DNA of 64,000 bases, taken from NCBI GenBank assembly GCA_014155875.1, contig JACEFZ010025087.1, positions 737,501 through 801,500 on the forward strand, written 5' to 3'. The DNA is from Cepaea nemoralis. Its lineage: Eukaryota; Mollusca; Gastropoda; Stylommatophora; Helicidae. Of the stretch, positions 47,196 to 58,425 are shown in pieces. Numbering within the stretch: position 1 is the stretch's first letter; each line of letters opens with the position of its first letter. The translations under genes and the position numbers were made by a program. The notes beneath the pieces were generated by a model. That model worked only from the letters and a program-made list of their open reading frames with translations. It ran no database searches and was not told where the DNA came from.

Positions 47196-48473
47196 GTGTC
47201 ACACGTAGGAACTAGACTTTATTAAAAACACAATGTCTGTGCTGCATGTAGGAACTAGACTTTATTAGAGACACATTGTCTGTGCAAATGTAGGAAGTAG
47301 ACTTTCTTAGAGAAACCGTGTCTGTGCCATATCTAGGAACTAGACTTTATTAGAGACACATTGTCTGTGCCACATGTAGGAACTAGACTTTATTAGAGAC
47401 ACATTGTCTGTGCCACACGTAGGAACTAGATGTTATTACAGACACACTGTCTGTGCAAATGTAGGAATTAAACTTTATTAGAGACACATTATCTGTGCCA
47501 CACGTAAGAACTAGACTTTATTAGAGACACATTATCTGTGCCACACGTAGGAACTAGACTTTATTAGAAACACATTGCCTGTGTCGCATGTAGGAACTAG
47601 AATTTATTAGAGACACATTATCTGTGCCACATGTAGGAACTATACTTTATTAGAGACACATTGTCTGTGCTGCATGTAGAAATTAGACTTTATTAGAGAC
47701 ACATTGTCTGTGCCGCATGTCGGAACTAGACTTTATTAGAGACACATTGTCTGTGCCACATGTAGGAACTAGACTTTATTAGAGATACATTATCTGTGCC
47801 ACATGTATGAACTAGACTTTATTAGAGACACCTTGCCTGTGCCACATGTAGGAACTAGCATTTATTAGAGACACATTATCTGTGCCACATGTAGGAACTA
47901 GACTTTATTAGAGACACCTTGCCTGTGCCACATGTAGGAACTAGCATTTATTAGAGACACATTATCTGTGCCACATGTAGGAACTAGCATTAGCATTTAT
48001 TAGAGACACATTATCCGTGCCACATGTAGGAACTAGCATTTATTAGAGACACATTGTCTCTGTGCCATATGTAGGAACTAGACATTTATTAGAGACACAT
48101 TAGTCTGTGCCACATGTAGGAACTAGACTTTATTAGAGACACCTTGTCTGTGCCACATGTAGGAACTAGACTTTATTAGAGACACCTTGTCTGTGCCACA
48201 TGTAGGAACTAGCATTTATTAGAGACACATTATCTGTGCCACATGTAGGAACTAGACTTTATTAGAGACACATTGTCTGTGCCGCATGTAGGAACTAGAC
48301 TTTATTAGAGACACAATTGTCTGTGCCGCATGTAGGAACTAGACTTTATTAGAGACACATTGTCTGTGTCGCATGTAGGAATTAGACTTTATTGGAGACA
48401 CATTGTCTGTGCCACACGTAGGAACTAGACTTTATTAGAGACACATTGTTTGTGTCACACGTGGGTACTAGAC
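47196..48473. repeat. 43-bp satellite-like array, about 29 copies
   Basis: The unit combines 'cacatgtaggaactagac', 'tttattagagacacattg' and 'tctgtgc'. Point variants (acct, tatc, gcat) recur in runs, suggesting local amplification. The array resumes after the SINE at 48474-48768. Confidence 0.95.
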
Positions 48474-48768
48474 ATTTTTTTTGCGCTCGCTCGCTTTGAA
48501 CTCAAGCGTAGTCGATACACACAATTTATAGTAGTGATGGACTGAATCTTGCGTGTGGGTTAGCTTTCTCTATTAACAGTGTCCCTTTGCTATCAGGCGA
48601 ACAAACTCCGACTTTAGAGGTACTTGTAATTAACGTTTCCAAATCAAGGACGACATGTCAACGTTTTAGTCCCGCTGTCCGGCGTAGAGGTTGAACCGCT
48701 AACCTCGGCATCAGCACACCGGATGTTTAAGAACACGCGTTCTTATATATTCGGCCATGCGGACCTGC
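48474..48768 (-). mobile_element. SINE-C inserted in the 43-bp array, 10-bp target duplication
   Basis: On the minus strand it starts with a tRNA-like head: A-box-like 'catggccgaat' near 48755 and B-box-like 'agcggttcaacc' near 48695. It ends in an A-rich tail. The flanks ggtactagac (48464-48473) and ggaactagac (48769-48778) are the duplicated target, itself part of the array unit. A second copy is at 62666-62957. No protein is encoded. Confidence 0.88.
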
Positions 48769-48846
48769 GGAACTAGACTTTATTAGAGACATATGTTCTG
48801 TGCCACACGTTGGAATTAGACTTTATTAGAGACACCTTGTCTGTGT
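48769..48846. repeat. Right remainder of the 43-bp array
   Basis: Nearly two further units of the 47196-48473 array follow the SINE. From 48847 to 49069 there is unique DNA. Confidence 0.9.
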
Positions 48847-49639
48847 CAATCAATACACACGACTAGAACTATTTGGTGAAGGTTTTCTCAGTCGTTTTCT
48901 GTAAGATGGGAGGGGGTGTTGATATTATACATTTCACCACACACAAGCAAGAAAATGCGCATATAGAATCATGTAACTACTCCCCCGGGCCTTTTCCCCG
49001 GTAAATATTTACAAAAACTTGACGCGTATTCGGGTAATTAGATATAGATGGTGAACATCGTTTGGGTTACTCTAGGGCAGTGCTTCCCAAACTTTTCACT
49101 TTCGCGGACCGACATAAAATTTTCCTTTTGCACCAGGGTTCGGTGCCGTTTAGAAAAAATTGTCTCCTTGTAATATGGAATTTTATATGACCAATATACA
49201 TTTTAAGATAAATATAAGATTTAGCGTAATTGTGAGTGTTGTCCCAGTGCGCTAAATACGGCTCCATAATATTATTGGATGACAGTGATTTATTTAATGG
49301 TGGTCTCATTTTCATGAATAATAATGTTATTGTAGAGATTTATAAATCAAAAAAGTTTTTTTCAAATGTCAAAACTACATTTAGGTCTTCTTGTAAAGGT
49401 GTATACACCGACATTAATGAACACCAATATAAAATAAGAATAAAATATATCTTGAAAACGATACCAAATCAGATTTTAAACAAGCTGACTAAATTACTGT
49501 ATGTTGCAATAAAAATGATTTAATGATCAGCTGCTAACAGTAACTATTTAATGTTTATTATTTACAAGCTTATCAAACCGTGGCTTGATAGCAGACAGGA
49601 AGGGGAAAGTTCTTCTCAAAGGAGAACAAATTTCCATAC

Positions 49640-49800
49640 TGTTTCTGTATATGCCTTAATAATACGCATTGACGAATAAGAAATGCTCTTCTATCAAGTT
49701 ATCTTTGTATCGATATCTCACATACACCATCAGAATAGCTAAGTTGGCAACGTCCGTGCTTTCGTCCAACTATAATGAAAAATAATACTTTGCAGATGTA
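49640..49800 (-). pseudogene. hAT transposase scrap
   Basis: A minus-strand frame reads 'LDESTDVANLAILMVYVRYRY' and then 'EEHFLFVNA'. The LDESTDV motif with the first catalytic Asp is characteristic of hAT transposases. Only this block survives. Confidence 0.75.
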
Positions 49801-50230
49801 TCTAACACCTTCACTCACTCAGACGATGGCAAAACGCATTATAATCGTACAGTGAAAATCAGGTATGTTCTGCATCTTTTAACAATCAGCAAATTATAAT
49901 GTTGATCTTTCTCACTTTTCGTCACATAGGAAACAAAAGAAACGCACGTCATCAACAAACAAATGTCGTCGACTTGGCGGGCTTTTAGTAGCGGTCTCTG
50001 TTGGTTACTATTTTTAACTTTCCAAACTGAACAAATGATTCGCTCTCCTTAAAAATAAACACTCCTTGGCTATAACGGCTGCAGGCTCAGTTTATCTTAA
50101 AATTAAATCACCATAAAACGGTACGGATATCATGTTTTGAGAAAAGGACAATCTTGTTTTTAAAAGGTTCTAAACAATCCTCAAAGAAGAACATATTTAA
50201 CTTTGTTTCTTACTTTTTTCAACTCACGTT

Positions 50231-50470
50231 CCATCCATCCATCATGTGCCATGACGGTAAGCGTGGGCGGTCATGTTCTGCCATCTCACTCGATCACCAG
50301 AGTCGTGGATCAGCTCCGTGTATCTGTCTCGACCATGCCATACTGGCCAAGCCATCCAGGTATTTATTTCTCGGTCGTCCCCTTAGTCTCTTCCCTACGA
50401 TCTTGCCAGTTGTCACCAAGTTCTCCAATTCATTTCTCCTCATAACCTGCCCACAAAAATTTTGACTGTC
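50231..50470 (-). pseudogene. LINE-3 family 3' end with (GGAT)n tail
   Basis: On the minus strand it reads 'VMRRNELENLVTTGKI', 'RGRPRNKYLDGLA' and, after a frame change, '[17 protein letters not shown]' with a stop, then three GGAT units. It lies within the hAT element and so was inserted after it. The plus-strand frames (about 80-103 aa) are antisense products. Confidence 0.85.
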
Positions 50471-50585
50471 TACGTCTAATGTCTCTAATCAGTTTACGAT
50501 CTTCATTTGCTGCGGACTTGCAAAGAAGGGCTCACGGACCGGCACTGGTCCGCGGACCACCACTTTGGGAAGCGCTTCTCTAGGG

Positions 50586-50806
50586 TACAGAGGCGTGCAT
50601 TCACCACATTCTGTGCTTGAATCGCGCCTCTTTACACAAAGTAATTGGATCTGATGCTGCAGCGAGCCGACACCGACACGGCACAGCTGTAGCAGATACA
50701 GAACCTCACTTGCTGGTGCACTTCTTAGAGGATTCTGCTTCAATGTAAACAGTATTTTCATATGAACTTACGCACTCATTTTACACATCCTCCTCTCATT
50801 ACTCGT

Positions 50807-50840
<34 letters not shown>

Positions 50841-50930
50841 ATACATCCGTTTGCTGTGCACAAACGTATATTTAGTCAGAAATTCTGTCGAAAAAAAGTA
50901 AGTAACCTTCTGCAAAACTTGCCAAGAAAC
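50586..50930. other. Unique DNA with (CA)n tract
   Basis: A (GC)n/(CA)n tract lies at about 50808-50842. No gene is recognised. Confidence 0.7.
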
Positions 50931-50934
50931 CATA

Positions 50935-52392
50935 ACAACCATGAAAGAAAGTGATGAGATACCAGCTGAATTAATTAAAGCGGGAGGAGAAGAAAGCATA
51001 CAAATTTATCATGCATTAAGTAAAAAAGATATGGAAATATGGTATATGGCCAAAAGATTATAAGAGAACTATCTTTATTCCAATACCAAAAAGGGCAACC
51101 TGAAATTATTGCACCAACTATAGACTGTTGCCCTGATCAGTCATGCAAGAAAAATCATACTAAAAATCATAATGGGAAGACTTCGTAAGAAAATGGAAGA
51201 AGAGATTAACGTGGTTCTAGCTGGGTTTAGACAAGGAAGAGGAACAAGCGATTACATACTCAACATGCGTTTACTAATAGAGAAGTGCAGAGAATTTAAT
51301 ATAAACCTATTCTCATGTTTTGTGGATTATTCAAAGGCATTTGACTGGGTACAACATCAGAAACTTTGGGAAATCATGAGGAATATGGGCTTACCATCAC
51401 ATGTAATACAACTCATAAAAATGCTCTATCTAGACCAACAAGCAGCGGTTAGAATTGATGGCGAGACTTCAGATTGGTTCTACATCAAGAAAGGAGTCCG
51501 TCAGGGCTGTGTGCTGTCACCCTATTTATTTAACCTCTAAGCCGAAAATATAATGAGAAATGTCAGAGATGATATAACCAGGGAGCAACATGATGCCCTA
51601 AATATCGGTGGTCATGAAATACCAGAGATTGGATATGCTGATGATACAGTATTGCTACACACATCACAGAATGGTATAGAAATCATAATAACCTTAACCC
51701 AAAGAAATAGTGAAAATCACAACTTATATTTTAACATAGCAAAAACAAAGTTAATGCATACAGATAAAACTACTATGGGGAAAGAAATATATGTTTATGG
51801 GGAAAGATTAGAGGTGGTCGAAAATTTCGAATATCTTGGCTTATTGATTACTAACAATGGTGACACAATGAAAGAAATAAAACGACGACTATCAATTGCT
51901 CTTCAAAGACTAAAACAATTGAATAAACTTTGGAGTGGGAGAGATAGGACTACAATAATTAGATGTTTAAGAGCATGCATCTTTCCCATTTCAACATACG
52001 CTTGTGAGACCTGGACACTTACTAAACAAGCTGAACAGCTTATAAATGCCTTTGAATATAAATGTTATAGACGAGTTCTAAGAATATCTTTGGTAAAGAA
52101 AAGAACAAATGCATCCATACTTAAAGAGCTGAATATTGAAGAGGGTTGGCTATTAAAGACGATAAAACAAAGAAAATAGAAATATTGTGGTCACTTGAAA
52201 CGTCAAAAAAGTTTGGAGAGGGTATATGCCTGGGAAGAAAGGAAAAGGAAGGCCAAAGAGAAGATCGTGCAGTGATGTGGCGAATGATCTCCAGATGGGT
52301 GTATCGGACGCGGGACATCTTGCTTGTGATCGAGAAGTTTTCCGGAAGGTTGTTATAGCAGCGAGGTTCTGCAACGGACATGCTACTGAATG

Positions 52393-52393
<1 letters not shown>
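50935..52393 (+). pseudogene. RTE-like LINE, RT to 3' end, with (ATC)n tail
   Basis: From 'EIPAELIKAGGEES' (about 50955) the RT is readable: 'VVLAGFRQGRGT' (51210), 'CFVDYSKAFDWV' (51320, first catalytic Asp), 'GVRQGCVLSPYLFNL' (51495), then a TAA at 51538-51540. It continues in the same frame through 'GYADDTVLL' (51630, catalytic pair), 'FEYLGLLITNNGDT' and 'YACETWTLT'. A frame change near 52180 leads to the C-terminal part and an (ATC)n tail. The endonuclease is missing. This is the best preserved LINE in the window and resembles the RTE/BovB group in motif order. Confidence 0.9.

Positions 52394-52470
<77 letters not shown>
52394..52470. repeat. (ATC)n tract shared by two LINE tails
   Basis: 77 bp of ATC repeat. 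It follows the 3' end of the plus-strand LINE directly and also abuts the 3' end of the minus-strand LINE at 52471. Confidence 0.95.
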
Positions 52471-52473
<3 letters not shown>

Positions 52474-52911
52474 CTTCTGCCGTCAAGCGTCGTGGGGAGG
52501 AATAATTTGCGTTCCTGCGCCCGGTGGGCGGCACTGGATAGTGTCATTCCGTGTGCTTGTTTGTATAATTTCTTTGATGTCGTCAATCCATTTTCTTCTT
52601 GGACGTCCTCGTGGTCTCGTCGCAGATGATCTTTGATGTAAGGGCAGTGATGGTAGTTGCTGGTGTTGCATTCTAACGACATGGAAAAACCACTTGATCT
52701 TCTGTCTTTCAATAAATGTGGCACAAGGTGTTGATCCCACTGTCTGTCTGATAATAGTATTTCTTATTCGGTCTCGGATTGTTAACTTGGCAGCTCTCCT
52801 CAGACATCTCATTTCGCAGGTGTTGATGTTGCGAAGGTGTAATTTGGATAAAGTCCAGGTTTGAGACTTTAGCCAATAAAAATCACAAGCAAACAGCAAA
52901 TAACACATCAC
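52471..52911 (-). pseudogene. LINE-5 family 3' end (5'-truncated)
   Basis: The minus-strand frame (142 aa) reads 'SQTWTLSKLHLRNINTCEMRCLRR', 'RDRIRNT', 'QKIKWFFHVVRM', 'RPRGRPRRKWIDDIKE' and ends just before the (ATC)n tract. This is the conserved C-terminal order of RTE-like LINEs. It keeps an open frame, but RT and endonuclease are absent. Confidence 0.85.
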
Positions 52912-54615
52912 ATTTCATAAAAATAAAAAAACAGTATTATTAACACACACATACACTTGCAAAAAACAAACAAACATTAATTAAACAATTTAAATAGTTA
53001 ATAGTTAAATACACATATCAAAAAATTATATCATTGACATCATAATCACATAATATAATAAAGTCATAGAAACAAATCACAGCAATAATCCAACATGCAC
53101 AACACATAGCAGCAATCAATCACATAATACAATAGAATAAACAAATTACATAAAAAAAAAATCTAAACACAATTAGCAAAATATAGCATTAAAATACTCA
53201 TGAAAACAATAGGCACACAAATATCACAAAACATAAGCAAATAAACAAAATTTGCATCAATATTACAACACCAATTTAGATTACATTAAATGCACAATGC
53301 AAAACAACAATAGCAATTATAATAAGCATAACAATAGCAATAAAAATAATCATATAACAAGTATAATTTTAAGTAAATTAATATTGAAAATTCAAAATTT
53401 CACAAAAAAACAATAATTTTCACACAAATAGGTCACATAAATAACAATAAATCATCAACAGATCAAAATCAAAAAATCACATATAAATAACATTAACAAT
53501 AACACATCAATTCATTCAAAACATTACATATACAAACAACTGTATCTGCATATAAGCAGATATCAACTAGCAAATACAAATCAATCACAACAAAAACCAA
53601 AAAAAAAAAAAATCAAAAAAATTAAATAAAACAAAATCATATTATTTTGCAAAAACAACATCAAATCAACAAAAAATATAGCAATCATCATTCAAAAATT
53701 AACAAAACAATAGATTAAAAATAACAAATAACAATATTCATAGCAATTAATAAAACCAAATAAATCACTAATTAAAGCCAACTAAACAAAATTACATAAA
53801 AATAAGCAAAGCGACAATCACAAACCACATCAAACAAGTAATATCAATATATTAGGGCAATCACAAACATAAATCAACAATTGTGCAAAATACAACCTCA
53901 AATGTAATCATCAAAACCTAAAATGCAAATAATCACAGCAATTAACATATATCAAGCATTTGACATTAAAATTTTAAATATCCAATAATAAATAACAACA
54001 TTACAATAGATGCAAAAAATTAACAATGTACAAAATAAAATAAATCAACAAAATAGACACAACCATTATCACAATATACAGCAATATCACAATACAAACT
54101 ACAATCATAAAAAAAGCAACAAAATTCATAAACAACACAAACACATCACATCGATATATATAATCATTTATTAATAGCCATAAGCATCAAAAAATCAACA
54201 AATATAACATAAAGAACAATGACATTCATAATCAACCCACAACAAGGACAATAAATATACATAAAGAATAAACAATTACAATATAAATAAATAACATTAA
54301 AAATCCTAAACGACAACATTATAAAACAAAAATAGGAATATACATTCATACACAACAAATAACATTATAAAACATAATAAACAAAACAATGCCTATTTCA
54401 AAAACATACAAACAAATAGCAAATAGCTTTATATCAAAGACATCATAAACACAATTTATCAAACAAAATCAACAAGCATTTAACATATTTTAAATTAGTA
54501 ATAGCAAGCAAGCAATTTCATAAAACAAAAATCAATCATATTCATATATTATTTTAACACATTCAAATAAACATAATTATTACATCAGCAACAAATCAAA
54601 AATATTCAAATACAT
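52912..54615. other. G-depleted low-complexity block, 1.7 kb
   Basis: The + strand consists almost only of A, T and C. In lines I counted by hand G is about 3-8 percent, while C is several times commoner. Short A/C/T motifs (atcaca, aacaat, aacaaat) recur without a fixed period. The edges are sharp: normal composition returns at about 54618 ('ggttggtgtgaattgctg'). No gene is present. Confidence 0.85.
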
Positions 54616-54689
54616 TATAGGTTGGTGTGAATTGCTGTTTTTATCTGTAGTTTTGAATGATGACCATTTACTATATTCTGCATCTCTTC

Positions 54690-56240
54690 AACCTCCCACC
54701 AGTATGTTCCTGCTAAGGAATATGACTGCTTGTGACATCTCTTGCCTGACTGTGTGGTATAACAGCACGCTCAACTAGTCTGGCTATCCAGGGTTGTCTG
54801 TCTGGTATAACAGCACACTCAACTAGTCTGGCTAATTCACGGTTGTCTGACTGTGTGTTATACAGCAGCGCCACAACTAGCTCGGCTAATCTACGGTTAT
54901 CTGACTGTGTGTATAACAGCACGCTCAACTAGTCTGGCTACATCTCACGGTTATCTGAATGTGATGGTATAACAGCATGCTCAACTAGTCTAGTTAATCC
55001 TCGGTTGTCTGACTGTGTGTGGTATAACAGCACGCTCACTAGTCTGGGCTCATACTCGGTTCTATCTGACTGTGTGGTATATACAGCACACGCTCACTGT
55101 CTGGCTAATCTCACGGTTATCTGAATGTGTGTATACCAGCTTCGCTCAACTAGTCTAGTTATCCGCGGTTGTCTGACTGTGTGTATAACAGCACGCTCAA
55201 CTAGTCTGGCTAATCTCGGGTGTCCATGACTGTGTGGTATACAGCACGCTCACATAGTCTGCTACGATCTCGGTTATCTGACTGTGTGGTATACAGCCGC
55301 TCAACTAGTCTGGCTAATCCACGGTGTCTGACTGTGTGGTATACAGCACGCTCACTAGTCTGGCTAATCTACGGTATCGGACGTGTGTATAACAGCCATG
55401 CTCACTAGTCTAGTTAATCCTCGTGTGTCTGACTGTGTGGTATAACAGCCGCTCAACTAGTCTGGGCTTAGTCCGCGTTGTCTGACTGTGTGGTATAACA
55501 GCATGCTCAACTAGTCTGGCTAATCCAGGGCGTCTGACTGTGTGGTATAACAGCATGCTCAACTAGTCTGGCTAATCTACGGGTGTCTGACTGTGTTGTA
55601 TAACAGCACGCTCAACTAGTCTGGCTAATCCACGGTTGTCTGACTGTGTGGTATAACAGCACGCTCAACTAGTCTGGCTAATCCAGGGTTGTCTGACTGT
55701 GTGGTATAACAGCACGCTCAACTAGTCTGGGTAAATCCACAGTTGTCTGACTGTGCCGGTATAACAGCACGCTCAACTAGTCTGGCTAATCCAGGATTGT
55801 CTGTCTGGTTATAACAGCACGCTCAACTAGTCTGGCTAATTCACGGTTGTCTGACTGTGTGGTATAACAGCACGCACAACTAGTCTGGCTAATCTACGGT
55901 TATCTGACTGTGTGGCATAACAGCACGCTCATCTAGTCTGGCTAATCTACGGTTATCTGACTGTGTGGTATAACAGTACTCTAAACTTGTCTGGCTAATC
56001 CACGGTTGACTGACTGTGTGGTATAACAGCACGCACAACTAGTCTGGCTAATCCACGGTTGACTGACTGTGTGGTATAACAGCATGCTCAACTAGTCTGG
56101 CTAATCCACGGTTGTCTGACTGTGTGGTATAACAGCACGCTCAACTAGTCTGGCTAATCCACGGTTGTCTGACTGTGTGGTATAACAACAGCACGCTCAA
56201 CTAGTCTGGCTAATCCTCGGTTGTCTGACTGTCTGGTATA
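54690..56240. repeat. 53-bp satellite-like array, about 29 copies
   Basis: The unit combines 'gtataacagcacgctcaact', 'agtctggctaatccacgg' and 'ttgtctgactgtgtg'. Units in 54960-55450 carry many one-base losses and gains; those in 55480-56240 are regular. Diverged units continue after 56780. Confidence 0.95.
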
Positions 56241-56720
56241 ACAAATAAACACACATAGTATTATTTGGCGCTCACAGAAGAAGAAGAAGAAGAAGAAGAA
56301 GAAGAAGAAGAAGAAGAAGGAAATAGAGATTATAAGACGCACTAGACAACATAAAATTTGAAAGCTATAATATTTACCGTCCGGGATCGAACCTGTCGCC
56401 TCCAAATGACGACGGCGCCTTGTTGCAGGAACAAGTGTACTTCGACGCACGACCAACTAGACACTCAAATAAAAGTGTTTTCATTGGTCGTGTCTATCAT
56501 ACACATGAACCAAACAACTATGGAATATGGACAGAATTCGTATAAAACCATTGAGATAACACCATAGGTCTCATAATTTATATTAAACTATTTCGCCAAA
56601 ATTTATATTAAAAATATAATATAGCTTTAAAATTGTATGTTGTCTAGTGCGTCTTATAATCTCTATTTCCTTCTTTTCTTCTGCTGTGAGCGCCAAATAA
56701 TACTATGTGTGTTTATTTGT
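56241..56720. mobile_element. Inverted-repeat (foldback-like) element with tRNA-like B box
   Basis: The left arm (from acaaataaacacacatagta through ggcgctcacag, a (GAA)n run, and agattataagacgcactaga) is repeated inverted at the right arm (about 56605-56720). Each arm is over 100 bp. The middle holds, on the minus strand, 'ggttcgatcccggacgg', a strong B-box-like motif near 56385. It is inserted within the 53-bp array. Another copy of part of the right arm is at 59728-59815. No protein is encoded. Confidence 0.75.
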
Positions 56721-56774
56721 TTAATCGTCTTAGTGCCTCAACGGTTCTCCCTATTTATTTCTTGTGTTTATGTG

Positions 56775-57065
56775 TGGAATTACAGCACGCTCAACTGGTC
56801 TGGCTAATAATCCACGGTTGTCTGTGTGGAATAACAGCAGTACCAACGACTATAGCTAGTCATCAGTTGCCTGACCTTGTGATAATAGCACTAGAGGTTG
56901 CCTTTCTTGTCTGTCAAGAATTGATTGTGTGATATCTAGTGTCTGTCTATCTATTCCTTTATTGCCCACATGTGTTATATAGCGGCATTACTAGCATATC
57001 TAGGCCTCACTGTGTGAAATAACGGCAGTTCAGTCAGACTTTTATAACCATTGACTTATTGTGTG
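56775..57065. repeat. Diverged monomers of the 53-bp array
   Basis: One good unit (56780-56835) is followed by increasingly diverged ones that keep 'tgtgtgaaataacggcagt' type anchors. Confidence 0.7.
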
Positions 57066-57074
57066 CTATATCCA

Positions 57075-57337
57075 TCAATCCAACCATCCATCCATCCATC
57101 CATCCATCCATCCATCCATCCATCCATCCACCCATCCATCCACCCTTCCATCATGTGCCATGCCGATAAGCGCGGGCAGTCATATTTTGCCACCTCACTC
57201 GATCACCAGAGTCGTGGATCAGCTCCGTGTTTCTGTCTCGACCATGCCACGTGGCCAAGCCATCCAGGTATTTACTTCTCGGTCTTTCCCTTGGTCCCTT
57301 CCCATCGATGTTGCCAGTTGTCACCAAGTTCTCCAGT
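57075..57337 (-). pseudogene. LINE-3 family 3' end with long (GGAT)n tail
   Basis: On the minus strand it matches 50231-50470 almost throughout, ending in 'AYRHGT' and stop, then a tail of about 18 GGAT units (57075-57146 as CCAT on the + strand). The plus-strand frames across it are antisense. Confidence 0.85.
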
Positions 57338-57339
57338 TA

Positions 57340-57610
57340 GCTGGTGTGCTATAACACTAGTGCCCACCTGTGTATTCCTTCATTCCTGACTGCGTGACAT
57401 AACACCAGTGCCCACCTGTGTATTCCTTCATTCTTGACTGCGTGACATAACGGCAGTGCCAGCCAGTGTATTCCTTCATCCCTGACTGCGTGACATAACG
57501 GCAGTGCCAGCCAGTGTATTCCTTCATTCCTGACTGCGTGACATGACGGCAGTGCCAGCCTGTGTATTCCTTCATTCCTGACTGCGTGACATAACGGCAG
57601 TGCCAGCCAG
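57340..57610. repeat. 48-bp array, 5 copies, related to the 53-bp array
   Basis: The unit combines 'cataacggcagtgccagcca', 'gtgtattccttcattcc' and 'tgactgcgtga'. Its anchors (ataac.gca, cagt, gactg.gtg) align with those of the 53-bp unit. Confidence 0.9.
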
Positions 57611-57937
57611 TCTATCGGTTTCTCATTGGTCAGGCGTGTGTATTCCCAGGTACCAAAAATGAATACAGAAGTCTATGAGTAGTGGTCCGTCTGTAGAGAC
57701 CCAGCCCAATGCATGTGCCCGAAACATTCTTCAGTTTCTTGATCAGGTTTAATAAAATCATTTAGTATGCACGAATTAACCAGGTGGGTAGTTTATATCT
57801 TTACCGCGCCCTATTCAAACACTGTAAAGTAGTCACAGCAGGCAGTTGACATATCACAGAAACTTTCACCGCGAGGCTCTGCTAAACAACGAAAAACAAG
57901 ACTGTTCTACACGCCAAGAGTCAAACAATTAACATTT

Positions 57938-58022
57938 TAAACTGTGCACAAGAAATCATTGATCAATCTCTCTATATAGACATGTGCACAATAAATCATT
58001 GATCAATCTCTCTATATGGACA
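57938..58022. repeat. 40-bp duplication
   Basis: The unit with 'aaatcattgatcaatctctc' occurs twice in tandem. From 57611 to 57937 there is unique DNA. Confidence 0.9.
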
Positions 58023-58092
58023 TGAAAGAATCGAAAGTCAAGGTCGATATCGTCGACTCAGTAGCAAGTTTGCATTGTCACTAAGTTAAACT

Positions 58093-58425
58093 GCATCAAT
58101 CTTTAAGGTGAACCCTTGGGCGGACACATGAAACAGCTAAACTTCCCGCATCAGTAACTAAGGTGAATAATTGGACGGATACATGGCACAGCTAAACGTA
58201 TCGCATCAATCTCTAAGGTGAATCCTTGTGCGGACACATGAAACAGCTAAACTTCTCACATCATTCACTAAGGTGAATCCTTGTGCGGACACATGAAACA
58301 GCTAAACTTCTCACATCATTCACTAAGGTGAATAATTGGACGGACACATGACACAACAAAACTTCTCGCATCAGTCACTAAAGGAGAATAATTCGACGGA
58401 CACATGAAAAAGCTAACTACTCATG
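58093..58425. repeat. 55-bp minisatellite, 6 copies
   Basis: The unit combines 'ctaaggtgaatccttgtgcg', 'gacacatgaaacagctaaac' and 'ttctcacatcattca', with variants. From 58426 to 58880 I see unique DNA only. Confidence 0.92.

Larger units (their letters stand above)
49078..50577. mobile_element. hAT-type element, 1.5 kb, non-autonomous, perfect 8-bp target duplication
   Basis: The left end cagtgcttcccaaac and the right end tttgggaagcgctt are inverted repeats. The octamer ctctaggg flanks both ends exactly (49070-49077 and 50578-50585). The interior contains a minus-strand transposase scrap (about 49640-49800) and a LINE-3 tail inserted later. No complete transposase is present. Confidence 0.92.

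Noticed and set aside
50154..50465. Conserved 'CHADKRGRSC' type protein also at 57051-57389 and near 36000
   Set aside because: It is the antisense frame of the LINE-3 3' end; the sense strand gives the expected LINE C-terminus and stop.
56330..56460. Functional tRNA gene
   Set aside because: The B box is good, but the arms flanking it do not pair as a T stem or acceptor stem by eye; it is more likely a tRNA-derived part of the foldback element.
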